A stretch of 64,000 nt of DNA from Cranoglanis bouderius (lineage: Eukaryota; Chordata; Actinopteri; Siluriformes; Cranoglanididae): positions 12,132,810 to 12,196,809 of the forward strand of contig CM042546.1 of NCBI GenBank assembly GCA_023630585.1, in the 5' to 3' direction. The position numbers and the translations under genes were made by a program. The notes under the pieces are model-generated. The model made no database searches. It saw only the letters and a program-made list of their open reading frames with translations, and was not told the origin of the DNA. Shown here in pieces: positions 1-13,680 of this stretch (position 1 is its first letter; every line of letters starts with the position of its first letter).

Positions 1-2045
1 AGTCAGAGGGACAGTGAGTGAGTGAATGAGCAGGATGGTGAGGGAGTGAGAGGGACAGTGAGTGAGTGAGCGAGTGAAAGGGATAGTGAATGAGTGAAAG
101 GGACAGTGGGTGAGTGAGTGAGAGGGACAGTGAGTGAGTGAGTGAGTGAAAGGGACAGTGAATGAGAAAGGGAGAGTGAGTGAGTGAAAGGGATAGTGAA
201 TGAGTGAAAGGGACTGTGGGTGAGTGAGTGAAATGGATAGTGAATGAGTGAGAGGGACAGTAAGTGAGTGAGAGGGACAGTGAGTGAAAGGGCCAGTGAG
301 TGAGTGAGTGAGTGAGAGGGATGGTGAATGAGTGAATGAGTGAGTGAATGAGAGGGACAGTGAATAAATGTGAGTGGGACAGTGAATGAGTGAGTGAGTA
401 AGAGGGACAGTGAGTGAGTGAGAGGGACAGTGAGTGAGTGAGAGGGACAGTGAGTGAGTGAGAGGGACAGTGAGTGAAAGGGCCAGTGAGTGAGTGAGTG
501 AGTGAGAGGGATGGTGAGTGAGTGAATGAGTGAGTGAATGAGAGTGACAGTGAATGAATGAGTGAGAGGGACAGTGAGTGAGTGAGAGGGACAGTGAGTG
601 AAAGGGCCAGTGAGTGAGTGAGAGGGATAGTGAGTGAAAGGGCCAGTGAGTGAGTGAGTGAGAGGGATGGTGAGTGAGTGAATGAGTGAGTGAATGTGAG
701 GGACAGTGAATGAATGTGAGTGGGACAGTGAATGAGTGAGTGAGTAAGAGGGACAGTGAGTGATTGAGAGGGACAGTGAGTGAGTGAGCGGGACAGTGAG
801 TGAAAGGGACAGTGAGTGAGTGAGTGAGTGAGAGGGATGGTGAGTGAGTGAATGAGTGAGTGAATGAGAGGGACAGTGAATGAATGAGTGAGTGGGACAG
901 TGAATGAGTGAGTGAGTAAGAGGGACGGTGAGTGAGTGTGTGAGTGAGCGAGAGGGACAGTGAGTGAGAGGGACAGTGAGTGAGTGAGTGAGTGAGAGGG
1001 ACAGTGAGTGAGTGAGTGAGAGGGACAGTGAATGAGTGAAAGGGACAGTGAGTGAGTGAGAGGGACAGAGAGTGAGTGAATGAGTGGGACTGTGAATGAG
1101 TGAGTGGGACAGTGAATGAGTGAGTGAGAGGGACAGTGAGTGAGTGAGAGGGACAGTGAGTGAGTGAGAGGAACAGTTAGTGAGTGAGAAGGACAGTGAG
1201 TGAGTGAGAAGGACAGTGAGTGAGTGAATGAGTGAGAGGGACAGTGAGTGAGTGAGAAGGACAGTGAGTGAGTGAATGAGTGAGAGGGACAGTGAGTGAG
1301 TGAGAGGGACAGTGAGTGAGTGAGAAGGACAGTGAGGGAGTTAATGAGTGAGAGGGACAGTGAGTGAGTGAGAAGGACAGTGAGTGAGTGAATGAGTGAG
1401 TGAGAGGGACAGTGAGTGAGTGAGAAGGACAGTGAGTGAGTGAATGAGTGAGAGGGACAGTGAGTGAGTGAGAAGGACAGTGAGTGAGTGAATGAGTGAG
1501 AGGGACAGTGAGTGAGTGAGTGAGTGAGTGAGTGAGAGGGTCAGTGAGTGTGTGAGAAGGGACAGTGAGTGAGTGAGTGAGAAGGACAGTGAGTGAGTGA
1601 GAGGGTCAGTGAGTGTCTGAGAAGGGGCAGTTAGTGAGTGAGTGAGAGGGACAGTGAGTGAGTGAGTGAGAGGGACAGTGAGTGAGTGAGTGAGAGGGAC
1701 AGTGAGTGAGTGAGTGAGAGGGACAGTGAGTGAGTGAAAGGGATAGTGACTGAGTGAAAGGGACAGTGGGTGAGTGAGTGAGAGAGACAGTGAGTGAGTG
1801 AGTGAGTGAGTGAGAGGGACAGTGAGTGAGTGAGTGAGTGAGTGAGTGAGAGGGACAGTGAGTGAGTGAGTGAGTGAGAGAGTGAGTGAGTGAGTGAGTG
1901 AGTGAGTGAGTGAGTGAGAGGGACAGTGAGTGAGTGAGTGAGAGGGACAGTGAGTGAGTGAGTGAGAGGGACAGTGAGTGAGTGAAAGGGATAGTGAATG
2001 AGTGAAAGGGACAGTGGGTGAGTGAGTGAGAGGGACAGTGAGTGT
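1..2045 (+). repeat. GTGA-based satellite block
   Basis: About 2 kb made almost entirely of GTGA tetramers punctuated by AGAGGGACA and variants, giving a loose period of about 20-40 bp (unit roughly AGAGGGACAGTGAGTGAGTG). The array starts before the window. Long open frames on the minus strand (His-Ser-Leu-Thr repeats) are by-products of the repeat. Confidence 0.95.
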
Positions 2046-2340
2046 GTGTGGTTTTATTTTTTTGGCATTTGTGGCAAAAGATGCCACTTCATATGTTTTT
2101 GTCCTCAACTGTGTGATAAAGTTTAGCACCGATTCAGGTCCCTTTCTCTCTCCAGATGTGACGATGACTCACTCTGTTTAGACAGACAGGAGGAGAGAGA
2201 GAAGGGGAGGGGGGTGTAGGAGGGTGGCTCATGGGAGAGGGTGGGAAATCAAATGATTAATCTGATGAAGCCATTAGAGGCACCTTCTGCACAATACACT
2301 CCACCCAACACCAGCTGTGCTGAGCAGCTCCTGCCAAAGA

Positions 2341-2341
<1 letters not shown>

Positions 2342-2422
<81 letters not shown>
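2342..2422. repeat. (GT)n microsatellite
   Basis: About 40 uninterrupted GT units. Confidence 0.98.
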
Positions 2423-2423
<1 letters not shown>

Positions 2424-2517
2424 CAGAAACTTTTCAGTAACTAACAAGTGAAAAAGTCATAAAGAGCAAAAAAAGACAGAAATGTTTCAGGTGAAGAGAT
2501 TCAGAGCATAGTGCATA

Positions 2518-2560
2518 AGCAACTCCAGAAGTATTGGCACCCTTCATTAAAATGTTTCTG
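2518..2560 (+). mobile_element. Solitary Tc1-type MITE terminus
   Basis: The sequence ACTCCAGAAGTATTGGCACC matches the terminus of the inner MITE at 28757-29165. I see no partner end nearby. Confidence 0.4.
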
Positions 2561-3624
2561 ACCCAGTCTCAAGTCTCTTGTAGACTGGAACAGGTTTCTT
2601 TCTAGGATCGCCTTGTTTCTGACACCGTTCACCTCGCCTGCAACCCTGACCAGTTTCCCAGGTTGTGGGTATACTGACTACCATAAATTAAGTCACTTAA
2701 TTTTTCACTTTTCTCTGTAAACCTTAGCTGTCTACTTTAGATGTGATGTTTCATTGTGTATGTACTGGCTAGCATAAGCTAAACCATCTGGTTAGTTAGC
2801 TAGCCATGTTTCTCTGTCTGCTTTAGTTTGCTGGATTAGGCTAGATCTTTTTTTTCGTGAAGTTTAGCTAAATTAAGCTGAGACAGTCATTCTAAAAGGA
2901 TGTTATGGATGGTAAGGCCTTTGATTTAAATAAATAAATAATTAAATAAATAGATTATCCAACAAAACACTCAAGAAACCTGTAAGAAACGTGTACAGGT
3001 TACCTCAGGCTGCAGCCCTGTAAATATATACTGTACTGTATATCCATGGTCATTAAACACACAGTGAATGTGTGTTAGGGGCTTCCACAGCTCCCTGTCC
3101 CTCCTAGAGAATTACAGCTGAAGACAAGAATGAGAAAAGAATTAGGACTTTCCAATGGGGATAGAAAATGAGAGGGGGGGGGGGAATGAGAAAGAGAACC
3201 TCCAGCTAAAATAAAGACATAAAGCCACAGCTGCTGAAATGAGGAGGGAGAAAGACTGATCACGGTCAACAGGGAAACACGTCTTCGTGAGCCAATAATG
3301 TGGGTGAAAAAGGAATGCTGCATTTATCCCCTTTTTCATGAACAAGATCAGGTCACTTACTAAACAGCTCCATATGCCTGAGTGTGAGAGGAACAAAAGC
3401 AGGACAGATGAGACGAGCGAACCAGCTGCAGGATTGCAACGTTTCAGCATCTTAAGAGGGAGAGAAAGAAAGAAAGAAAGAAAGAAGGGGGTGGGAGGTG
3501 GGGGGTGTAATGTATATAGCAGAAAGCGCAGCAATAAACCCCCAGGGTTTATAGACGGCTGTTTGGTGGAATGTGGAGAAGGAAGCTCAAGTTCAAATAC
3601 ATACAGTATGAGTGAAAAAGTGAT

Positions 3625-5110
3625 AGAAATTGAAACGTGAGTGAGAGAATGAGTGAGTGAACTATTGAGATACTGAGTGAGTGAAATAATGTGAGTGAGT
3701 GAGTGAAATAATCAAATAGTGAGCGAGTGAGAGAAATAATGGGTCAGTGAAATAATTAATAATAATAATTCGTTTTATATATATATATATATAGATAGCG
3801 CTTTTCTAGACACTCAAATCGCTTTACATAGTATGGGGGGAAATCTCTTCAAATACCACCAGTGTGTAGCATCCACCTGGATGATGCGACGGCAGCCATA
3901 GTGCGCCAGAACGCCCACCACACACCAGCTATTGGTGGAGAGGAGAGGAGGGTGATGTAGCCAATTAAGGGATGGAGATTATTAGGGGGCCATGATACGT
4001 AAGGACCAATAGGGGAATTTCTCCAGGACACCAGAGTTATACCCCTACTCTTTACGAGAACTGTCCTGGGATTTTTAATGACCACAGAGAGTCAGGACCT
4101 CGGTTCAACGTCTCATCCAAAAGACGATGAGACATTATTTTTTTAAATACTGAAAGTTAGTCAGTGAGATCTTAAAATAGTGAAACAATGAGGAAAAAAA
4201 AAAAAAAAACAAGAAAAAAATCGAGAGAGACAGTAAGTGAAATAAGTGAGTGGGTAAAATAGTGACTGAGACGGTGAGTAAAAACGAGATAGTGGATGAG
4301 TGAGTGAGAGAAATAATGAGATAGTGAGTGAATGAGATAAGCTAAAGTGAATGAAGTGAAATACTGAAAATCAATAAGTTAGATATTAAAACAGTGAAAT
4401 AATGTAGTAGCTGAGTGAAATAGTGAGATGAGTCAGTGAGTGAGTGAAATGAGATAATGAGTGATTGAGGCAGTACGTGGGACCACGTGAAGGAGTGAAT
4501 GAAATAACAATATAGTGAGTGAATGAGACAGCGAGTGGGTGAAGTAGTGAGTGAGACAATGAATGAGTGAAATAATGAGATACTGAATGAGTGACTAGCT
4601 GAAATGACACACTGGAAGAGGAGGAGTGAGTGAGTGAGATATCAAGAGAGTGAAATACTGAAACAGTCAGCAAGTGATATGTTAAGATAGTGAGTGAAAT
4701 GAGATAGTGAGTAGATGAGTGAAACAGTGGGTGATATATGGAGACACTGAGTAAGCGAGATAGCGAATGAAATGATGAGATAGCGAGTGAGTGACTGAAT
4801 GAGAGAGAGAAGCAAATGAGATAGTACGCAAGTGAAATAATGAGATAGTAAGTGAATGGGTGAGTGAAATATTGAAATAATGAAAGTGAACTTTTGAGTG
4901 GGAAAATGAGACATTAACGGTAAGTGAGTCAGATGCTGAGATGGTCGATGAGATACTGAGATAGCGAGTGAGCACATGAGCAAGTTAGTAAATGAATGAA
5001 TGAGCGATAGTGATAGTAGGTGAGTGAGTAAATGAGATATGGAGAATGAATCATATTACTGATGAGTGAGTGAGTTAGGGAGATCTTGAAATAGTTAGTG
5101 AGTGATTGAA
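3625..5110 (+). repeat. Diverged GTGA satellite block, interrupted
   Basis: Degenerate GTGA/GAAATAATGAGATA repeats on either side of a dispersed repeat at 3760-4135. More diverged than the block at 1-2045; probably the same satellite in an older state. Confidence 0.8.
3760..4135. repeat. Dispersed teleost repeat (TAGCGCTTTTCTAGACACTC type)
   Basis: Has the characteristic blocks GCGCTTTTCTAGACACTC, CATCCACCTGGATGATGCG and GGGATTTTTAATGACCACAG, which I recognise as a common fish interspersed repeat. It lies inside the GTGA satellite, so it probably inserted there. Class uncertain; no coding potential. Confidence 0.55.
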
Positions 5111-5488
5111 CAATAATTTTTACACTGGACTTCTAATATTGCTAGAAAGGTCCATCATCCTGTATGAAGGAATAAATTACATATATGTGTTCAGAATATT
5201 CCTCCATATAAATAAAATGTGTTTGTGATATTTAGTCTGTATAGTACACTCTTTACGTTCTGGGAAAGGAGAATACTAATATTAAGTGTAAGGTTTGATA
5301 GCAAGCCTCCTTCATCTTGTCTTTTCTCTTTCTGGGGTTTATCCGCAGGTTGAAATCAGATCAGAAGTGGGAGAGATGGACAGAGAGAGACCGGGGGTGG
5401 GGTGGAGGGGGGGGGTATGATGCAAAAAAATGTCCTCACATTTCACATTTCTGCTCATCATCCATCATTTTTGCGAGCCGACCCTCAG

Positions 5489-5549
5489 ACTGCTAACCAT
5501 GAAAGAGGAACCGGCGTTGCCTGAGGAGATAACTGTCACCGGGGCTGTG
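5489..5549 (+). other. Possible small first coding exon of an unrecognised gene
   Basis: ATG at 5499 opens 17 codons (MKEEPALPEEITVTGAV) ending exactly at a consensus gtgagt donor, and a ctcag acceptor precedes at 5488. No following exon was recognised on the plus strand and the peptide is not one I know, so this may be chance. Confidence 0.18.
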
Positions 5550-5699
5550 GTGAGTAAATGAGATGGGGAATGAACTCCATACTTTCCATACAGTCCCTTT
5601 GAGTCTGAGCGTGCGGGTGAATAATATGAATAGGAATGAACGCGCTTCAGTATATTTATACATTTATACATTAGTCATGTGGCAATAATCAGTTACACA

Positions 5700-6210
5700 A
5701 TATGTAAGGAATAAAGCATTTGGGGGTGTGCTGTAATAGGAAAAGAATCAACAACAATGCAGTGAGGTTACTGTTACCACCCCAAAGTTGATTATTTTCC
5801 AATAACCATGTTTTATTCCTCTTCTACTGCAGAAATTTGCCAACAATTACAATCGTCTATTCATTAAAGAATGACCTGCTGTACATTTTATCCGTTTATA
5901 GTTACAATTAATGTTACATGACAGCACCTGTTCTCACTTAGCAGCTCCCTAATTACGACAGCTTGTTATGTTACAGAGAAACCAAAAAAAGTGTAAACCA
6001 CTCTCTCCTGTAGATGTCGGAAAACTTAAATTTACAGTTGTACCTCTGACTGTTACAAAGCGCTGACACCGGAGACTCCTTCCTTTTTAGTTAAATAAAC
6101 ATCTTCTCACAGAAAACTTCACCATATCAACAATTACACACATCGTTAAAATCACACGTCCTTGTGTTGTTACTATAGAAATGCCGTTATAGAAAAGAAA
6201 TATCTGGAAT
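5700..6210 (-). repeat. Family-A dispersed repeat copy, inverted
   Basis: Carries the family blocks TTTTATTCCTCTT, AATTTGCCAACAATTACAAT, CAAAGCGCTGACACCGGAGA and TACTATAGAAATGCCGTTAT. Family A is defined here by at least ten copies in the window. Confidence 0.6.
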
Positions 6211-7109
6211 ATCCATCAAGCACAACATGTCAGCCTAGACACGTCCTCAGTACTCAGTACCCGTGCGCACTTGTTTGCGCCGGTACTTTTGAGCGCAGTC
6301 ATGTCTGCATCTAATATCAGATGCAAATTAGCGATTGGCGCGTTGCCGTGGCAGCCGTGAGCAGATGCGTTCGGTCGATCACTCGGCGGGAGAGAGACGC
6401 ACGGCTGTTTCATTAACCTTCACACAGCCTGGCCTTTAGTTTAACGACCGAGCTCTGAATATATTCTTTCCTGCAATAAGATGCAACACCGCGTGAGTTT
6501 ACCTCTGATTATCTGCACACAGAACGACGAGCTATGCCTCAGAATAAAAATAAGAATAACTGCAGTAAACAAATCAGTGCACTCGAGTTAGTCAGGCCAC
6601 TTTGACATTTCAAACAGGCTGCAAATGATCAGCATGTTATTTTGTCCTGTGAAGGTTACAGGATAGAAATGATTCCTAGTGAGTGGACAGTTTACCTCAG
6701 CAACAAGCTTCGTTTCCTCCTCGAGCATGGACAAAAGGTCACACGACCAAAAATAGCCATTTCACATCATGAGTTTCAGCACTGTAAGTAGTTTTGGAAG
6801 TCACCTAGTCTGCTGCACAGCTAAACTTTTGGGGGTCTGAAGCAAAAATCCTTTTTGACCTCCCCCCCAACACCATATAATTAATCACGAAATTCCACCT
6901 GGTAATCTCACCTGGATAGGTAAATGGTTTTAGTGAATGAATAGTGATTTCTATATACGGTTCTCTCCTCACTTCACCGCTTGGTGACTTATTGGTGTCA
7001 ATATAGTGATGATAGTGATGGAACACCCCAGAAGTTGACATGTGACAAGAGGTTTAGGTTTGACTAAGATTAAAAACAATCTCACTGGACATTGGCACAG
7101 TGGATTTCC

Positions 7110-7565
7110 AAATCTGCTGTAGTTTATGTTAGGAATAATAGGAAAATAATCAAGAACAGGGTTCAACAGCAAGTGTTTATTCCTCTTATACCACAGCAAT
7201 TTGCCAATAATTACAATTTCTATTAATTAAAGAATGACATATGCTTTTTTAAAATTTTTTTTTTTTTTACGTAGTTATAGTTTCATGTCATGTTGTGGAA
7301 CGTCTGCGAAAAACAAGTCGGTTCCTGTTCTCACTTACTGTCTGCATGGTGGAAAACTTCTGACACTGGAGACTCCTTCCATAAATGCTAAATCATCTCC
7401 TTACAGAAAACTTCACCATATAAGTAATACAAGTAAAGTATTAGAACAAGCGCATTAATAAAAACCTGTGGTTTGCATCTGCACTACTGTTCGAGCTGCT
7501 GTTATAGAAAATGAATCAACACCTTCTGACCAATCAGAATTGAGAAATAATCAGCACTGGGGTGG
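7110..7565 (-). repeat. Family-A dispersed repeat copy, inverted
   Basis: TTATTCCTCTTATACCACAG, AATTTGCCAATAATTACAAT, ACTGGAGACTCCTTCCATAA, GAGCTGCTGTTATAGAAAAT and CCTTCTGACCAATCAGAATT follow in the family order. Confidence 0.7.
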
Positions 7566-8689
7566 AACCTACATGTAATAATGATCTGTCTTATGTTTAA
7601 GATTATATTCTCTTTGGTATTACCTTTGGTTGCCAGTTATAACTGTGATGACCTCACTAGTATCAGCCGTCAGTTGTGTTATTACTATTATTATTATTAT
7701 TATTATGACTTGAGTATAGAGTGATAAAGTAGCATTTCGCTCACACGCTTCTCAGATTCAGGACCAGCTGTGAGACCCGTTGATGCTTCAGAGTTGCCAG
7801 ATGTTTTCACCAAGGAGCACGTTGATTGTGTAGAGCGTTACATTGTGCATTTATTACCACTATACCGGAAACAGTGCTATAAATGATTTATGCTGCTAGG
7901 CTGGTAAAAGCCTCAACATTATGAGGCTTCGTCCGTTAATGAAATGCACAGAAATGAACGTTCGCAGACAAAACAGTCAGCGTTGCCTAAGGGCTCCAAG
8001 ATATTGCTTCAATTGCTTGCATGTAGTGCTCGCTCAGCCTCGGGCTGTCAATCACCAAATGAACTATAATGCACAGCTCACCACCATGTCAGAAACCATG
8101 TTGTATGCTTTCATTTTTTTCCCCCTTTAAATTTACCACTTCGACCAAACATGAGACGGTTTATGAATTTAAGATGTTCATCCACCTCGCATATCTTTAA
8201 TCGCATTAGCACTCATTTGACAGGATCAGATGAACTTTGTCGCCATTTTCTTTAATTACTCTGAGTTTTTATCAATGTGATGAACATTACAGAATCTTCA
8301 TTTTCCAATGTTACAACCTGCAAATGATGAATTAAAATGATTGTTGCTTGAGGTGGGATGTAATGTTCAAAAATGATTAAAAAGATAAAAAGTTTCATTT
8401 TTAAGATTTATAACTGCTAAATGACACCCCAATCCTGAATAAAAGTGACACCGGTTTTACTATTCTAATTTAGGCTTCTTATACATGTATATCAATGCTG
8501 TTGATCAGACTGCATACAAAAATCTTCATTAATAAACTGTAGGTTTATTGTTATTGTCAAGATTTTCCTACTATTTAGGGGTGGGCAAAGTATAAATTTA
8601 CTAGCTAACTGACCAGGCAAGTAAACCCCCCAATGCTGCCCAGTTCTGTGTTTTGGTTATGCAGTGACATAAGGCGAAAAATAAAAGAA

Positions 8690-10012
8690 AAATGTACGGT
8701 AACCTGGTTGCATAAGTGTGCACACCCCTAAACTAATACTTAGTAGAAGCACCTTTAGATTTCATCACAGTATTCAATCTTTTTGGGTAAGAGTCAATCA
8801 GTGTGGCACATCTCGACTTAGCAATGTTGTGCCACTCTTCCTTGCAAAAGCATTCTAACTCTGTCAGACTGGTTGGGCGTCTCCTGTGCACAGCCCTCTT
8901 CAGGTCACCTCACAGATCTTTGATTGGATTTAGGTCCAAAACCTTGATCTTGTTTTGGTGAAGCCATTCCTTCTGGTGGTTTGCTTCGGGTCGTTGTCAT
9001 GGTGAAAGGTGAAATTCCTCTTCATCTGAAGTGTTTTAGCAGAAGACTTAAGGTCTTGCACCAAAATTGACTGGTATTTGGTGCTATTCATGATCTCCTC
9101 CACCCTGATTAAGGCCCCAGTTCTAGCCGAAGAAAAACAGCCCCAAAGTATGATGCTTCCACCACCATGCTTCCCTGTGGGTATTGTGTTCTTTTTTTGA
9201 TGTGTTCAACTTTGGTCTTATCAGATCATAACACATATAATATTCCACATGGTTTTGGGAGATTTGATGATTTTTAAAAAAATTTTCTTTGGTTAAAAAA
9301 GACTTCCATCTTGCCTCTCTACCCCATAGCCCAGAGATATGAAGAATTCTGAAGATTCTTGTCACATGTACGGAGCAACCAGTACTTGCCAGAAATTGCT
9401 GCAATTCTTTTAATGTTGCTGTAGGCCTCTCGGCAGCCTCCCTGACCAGTTTTCTCCTGATCTTCTCATCAATTTTAGAGGGACGCTCTTAGTCCTGTTT
9501 TTAGTAGTGTCACTGTCGTGCCATATTTTCTCCACTTGTTGATTATTTTCTTTACAGTGTTCCATGGTATATCCGATGCCTTGGAAATATCTTTATAACC
9601 CTCTCCTGATTGATATTTTTCAACAATGAGATCCCGTACCTGCTTTGTAAGCTCTGTGTGGCCCATGGCTTTTCTAGTTGGATGTTACCAAGAAGATGTC
9701 AGGAAAATCCTATAGGAACAGCTGGACTTTATTTGGGGTTAATCAGTCACTTTAATTGATATTTGAATGGTTTGAATGTGATTGGTTGATTCTGAACACA
9801 TTCCCAATGTACTTTTTTTTATTTTTATTTTTTACTTATTTTTCCCCCCTAAAATGATTCTTATTGTTTTTCACTTTAATTAATAGGATACCATTTTACA
9901 ACAAATGTAGAAAAGGTTCTGACAGGATTTATGTTGGCTTTATTTTATATAATGATATCACAAAAACCTGCCATTTTAACAGGGGTGTGTAGACTTTTTA
10001 GATCCGCTGTAG
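8690..10012 (-). mobile_element. Degenerate Tc1-like transposon, minus orientation
   Basis: The transposase start is at 9666; residues MGHTELTKQVRDLIVEKYQSG followed by a helix-turn-helix belong to the Tc1 N-terminal DNA-binding domain. The frame is lost after about 60 residues. A second fragment (9404-9123) retains GLWGREARWKSFL and WWWKHH. The outer inverted repeat survives at the right end (9980-10012, containing GGGGTGTGTAGAC). At the left only the inner repeat remains (8706-8729, GTGTGCACACCCCT), so the element is truncated and cannot be autonomous. Confidence 0.88.
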
Positions 10013-10659
10013 TCACTGTATACTATTTGTTCTATTTACACGTTCAGTTTGCATAGCGTAACTTAAGGTCGCTTTACAAAGTATGTAACACAAAGTAATG
10101 TTTAATATTTAAGTATTGAGGTGTGTCAGACCACTATGGAGTGCATTGTGTTTAAATAAACAATAAACAAACCAAATTCCAACTTTTGCTTTGCGAAAGT
10201 CAGTAAGAATATGAAATTTCACTCTCTCAAGTGCCCGGCCGACTGATTTGTCCTCCTCTGTTATTACAACTTAGAACTCTGAAGTGTGAAAAATGTCTGT
10301 TGTATCTAAGGAAACGAAAGATGTCGCCCATGTTGGTTTCATGTCTGCTAACATTATCTACTGCAGAATTCAGAAACAAAATTTTTATTCAAGAGTCAAC
10401 CGTGCGAATTTAAGCTTGGCGTGTCTTTTCGAGAGCGCCGTTATTGCAGCAAAAAAAAAAAAAAAGAGAGACAAAAACAAAGAGGGACAGATTGGTTTTC
10501 TTCGTTTCTGGTCAGTCCATTAGGGATGTTGTAAATAAAAGGCCTCTCAGTGTCTGGGGGAAAAAGAAGAAAAAAAACAACTTATTTTCCCAAAACTTCA
10601 CTCTTTCTTATGTCTGGATTCTCCTTCTTCCTTATTCTGCATATACACTCTGTTTTGTT

Positions 10660-10875
<216 letters not shown>

Positions 10876-11197
10876 CCACCCACACAAAGGTCTTAAGAGT
10901 GGTGTCTCAGCCTTCGGGCTATCCAGATAAAGGAATAGAAGCTCTTTGTATTCCTGTGTTTGCTGCTAAAGGAACACATTCCTCACATTCCTCAGCGTTA
11001 AGTGCGACCTCATCGCCGCTTGTATTGCGGCCGCTCGCTACCCACGATTCTCTGGGTGAGAAACGCATTGACAGCCTGGGGGGGAAAAAAGACACCACAG
11101 TGCCCAGTGGGCATAACGCTGAATAAAGGGATGGGATTGTATAGGAAGCTCGGTCATTACTGTCCCTACAGAGAATTACACAGGACTGGGAAAAGAC

Positions 11198-11199
<2 letters not shown>

Positions 11200-11277
<78 letters not shown>
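11200..11277. repeat. (CA)n microsatellite
   Basis: About 39 CA units. Confidence 0.98.
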
Positions 11278-11279
<2 letters not shown>

Positions 11280-11337
11280 GGCACTGAACAGAGTTTACAA
11301 TGGATAAGTGAGCATGAATGTGAATACTGTGACTTCC

Positions 11338-11540
11338 ATTCATTTCCGCTAAGCGCTTTATCCTAGTCAGGGTCCCGGCGGATCCCGGGAACACTGAGCG
11401 TGAATCTGGAATACACAGTCGGGCATTCACACACAGTGAATGTTGATATACAGTATCCTCTACACCTATTGGCATGTTTTTGAAGAAACATGAAGAAACC
11501 ACAGATCCCTGAGGAAACCCATGTAGACGTGGGAACAACA
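11338..11540 (-). repeat. SINE-like dispersed repeat, minus orientation
   Basis: On the minus strand it ends in GATCCGCCGGGACCCTGACT and GGATAAAGCGCTTAGCGGAA, the same family as 34855-35100. Confidence 0.6.
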
Positions 11541-11545
11541 TGTAA

Positions 11546-11690
11546 ACCTAGTGATCGGAAGGTCGTGAGTTCAAATCCACTAAGCTGTCACTGTTGGGCC
11601 CTCGAGCAACCCTCAACTGCTCAGATGTATAAATGAGGTAAGTGTAAGTCGCTCTGGATAAGGGCGTCTGCCAAATGCCGTAAATGTAAA
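11546..11690 (+). repeat. tRNA-derived SINE, 5' truncated
   Basis: A Pol III B-box-like GAGTTCAAATCC at about 11568 is followed by the characteristic fish SINE core CTGTTGGGCCCTCGAG and the tail CGCTCTGGATAAGGGCGTCT. A related B-box fragment appears at about 35160-35180. Confidence 0.75.
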
Positions 11691-11999
11691 CGGAGCTCAG
11701 GATCAAACTGGAGACCCTGGAGATGCGAGGCGGCAACACTGCCAACTGATTGCCAACTGACCGAATGAACCTGAAAGGGAGTCACAGACACGAATGATTC
11801 ACCGAACAAGAAAGAAGTGAATCTTGGCCTTGACCTAAAGAATTCATTGACTCAAGGTAGTTAATAAACATATAACACAATCCAACGTAAAACCTAAAAG
11901 CGAAGCCCATCAACAGGAACTGGACAAGTAACGATACAGATTCAATCACCTAAGTGACTCATTCGAAAAGACTGAATCATTCTTAAATGAAACTTGTCT

Positions 12000-13680
12000 A
12001 CTAGAAACCAAAATTGTCCCTCTGTTGAAAACAAGTTCCTGACTTTCTGAAAAGGTTCCTGCGTTCAGGAACAGAAGAAGATCACCTTATAAGGAGTTGC
12101 GGCTGGGGCTTAAAAACGTTTTTCATTCATCCAGTAAGAGTAAGTCAAACAATGACATCTAGGAATGTCAATACAGATCCGTATAAATTCAACACAGATC
12201 CGTAAAAATTGGTATAAATCATAAACAGTGATTGACAGGTAATAAGGTTAGGATGAGGGGTGGGTTTATATGGCTTGTTTTTTTTCCAGTACCAGGTGTT
12301 GAACACACTGTGCCAAAGAAAAAATTTTAATCATATCCCAATGCTTGCTGGGAATCCACTTGCTTGAGAACTTCAAAACATCGTTTTAGCCGTAGGCGCC
12401 GTAGTACCCTCGAACACGCCGCGTAACCCTGCGCTGCTCTCAGCGATTGCCTCACTGTCTTCTATAATTGACTCTGGACTCAAAACGTCATCATTAATCA
12501 TCGATCTGTGAAAGGGCTCGGTTGTTTCCTGAAACAAAGACATTTAATTCAATTTGACTTACAGAGAACGTTTCACAATAGATACTGTCAGAGAGCAGAT
12601 TAATAAAACGTTCGGAGAGCGCGCCAGAGATGCCTGCGGCGAGGCGAAACGTCTCGGAGCAAAGAAAACAAGGCTCGTGGAACTTAGACGCAAACATACT
12701 GTAGAGTACTTTCCGTTCACGCTGTATATCTACAGGCAGCTTGTTTCGCTTGTTTGGTTTTGTAGCACAAATAGCTACCAAGCAATAACATGAAGAGTGT
12801 CACTCGCATGTGGCCATGAGCAATGTAAGACAAGACTGATGAATAGCAGAACGTCAAAGCCACAAAAGAAAGATGAGACTCTAGACACAGCGGCAAAGAG
12901 GCAGACGAATACCGAGATGATGAATGTAGCATTAAACGTACATTTAAAAAATTTAAATAATGTCTGAATAGAATAATATAAAAGCTTGAAGCTTATACTT
13001 GGAGGCTTTTACAGAGAATACAGTTTGTCATTAATTCATCCAGGACGTGGATCCAGACCTCCTGGCTAGACCTTTAAAATTATCAGACGTTGAAAGAGAA
13101 CTAATGGTGACGCCACGAGGAAACAGAGCAGAAAAGAGAAAGACAAAGACACACGAGAGGGGAAAACAGGAAGTTCGGGACCATTGGACAGCTCACGAAC
13201 CTTGAGGACTGATGAGTAGACTAATGTCTCAGGTACAGTGGGGGGGGGGGATCAGACTCCAGACTCCAGCACAAGGTATACTGTTAAATTTCAGTAGTGT
13301 TTTTGTTAAGCTTGTGCTAACAATGGGCCTCATTTATTACACTGGATTACTAACACATTTATTTGTAAATAGTTTGATACACACAAGAAATGTGGTGTTC
13401 TGAAAATGCGGTTAGTTTGTAAAAAATAATTAAACAAAACATTCTACATTCACTACTGAGGTTGTGCAAATTTACATATAAGGTGACAGTAATGCGAACC
13501 TCGAATGGCTCTCCGTAAGGTTTGCCTTTTGTGGCGTTTTGTGGGTGTGGCTAAACGTAAACGTGTCATGAACATGCTTGGTCATTTATGACTGATTAGT
13601 ACAAGGAAAATTAGAATCGCCTTATTCGCCAAATGGACAAGTACACAGGAATTTAACTTGGTAGATCCGTGGAAGAACAC
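12000..13680. other. Intergenic, no gene seen
   Basis: Ordinary unique sequence. A GC-balanced stretch at 12360-12720 contains CGTCATCATTAATCATCGAT, a homeodomain-like cluster, and might be regulatory. Nothing coding. Confidence 0.5.

Noticed and set aside
1341..2129. 262-codon open frame on the minus strand, His-Ser-Leu-Thr rich
   Set aside because: It is a translation of the GTGA satellite, with no codon structure of its own.
3849..4085. 78-codon minus-strand open frame
   Set aside because: Lies wholly within a dispersed fish repeat; such frames recur by copy and show no domain.
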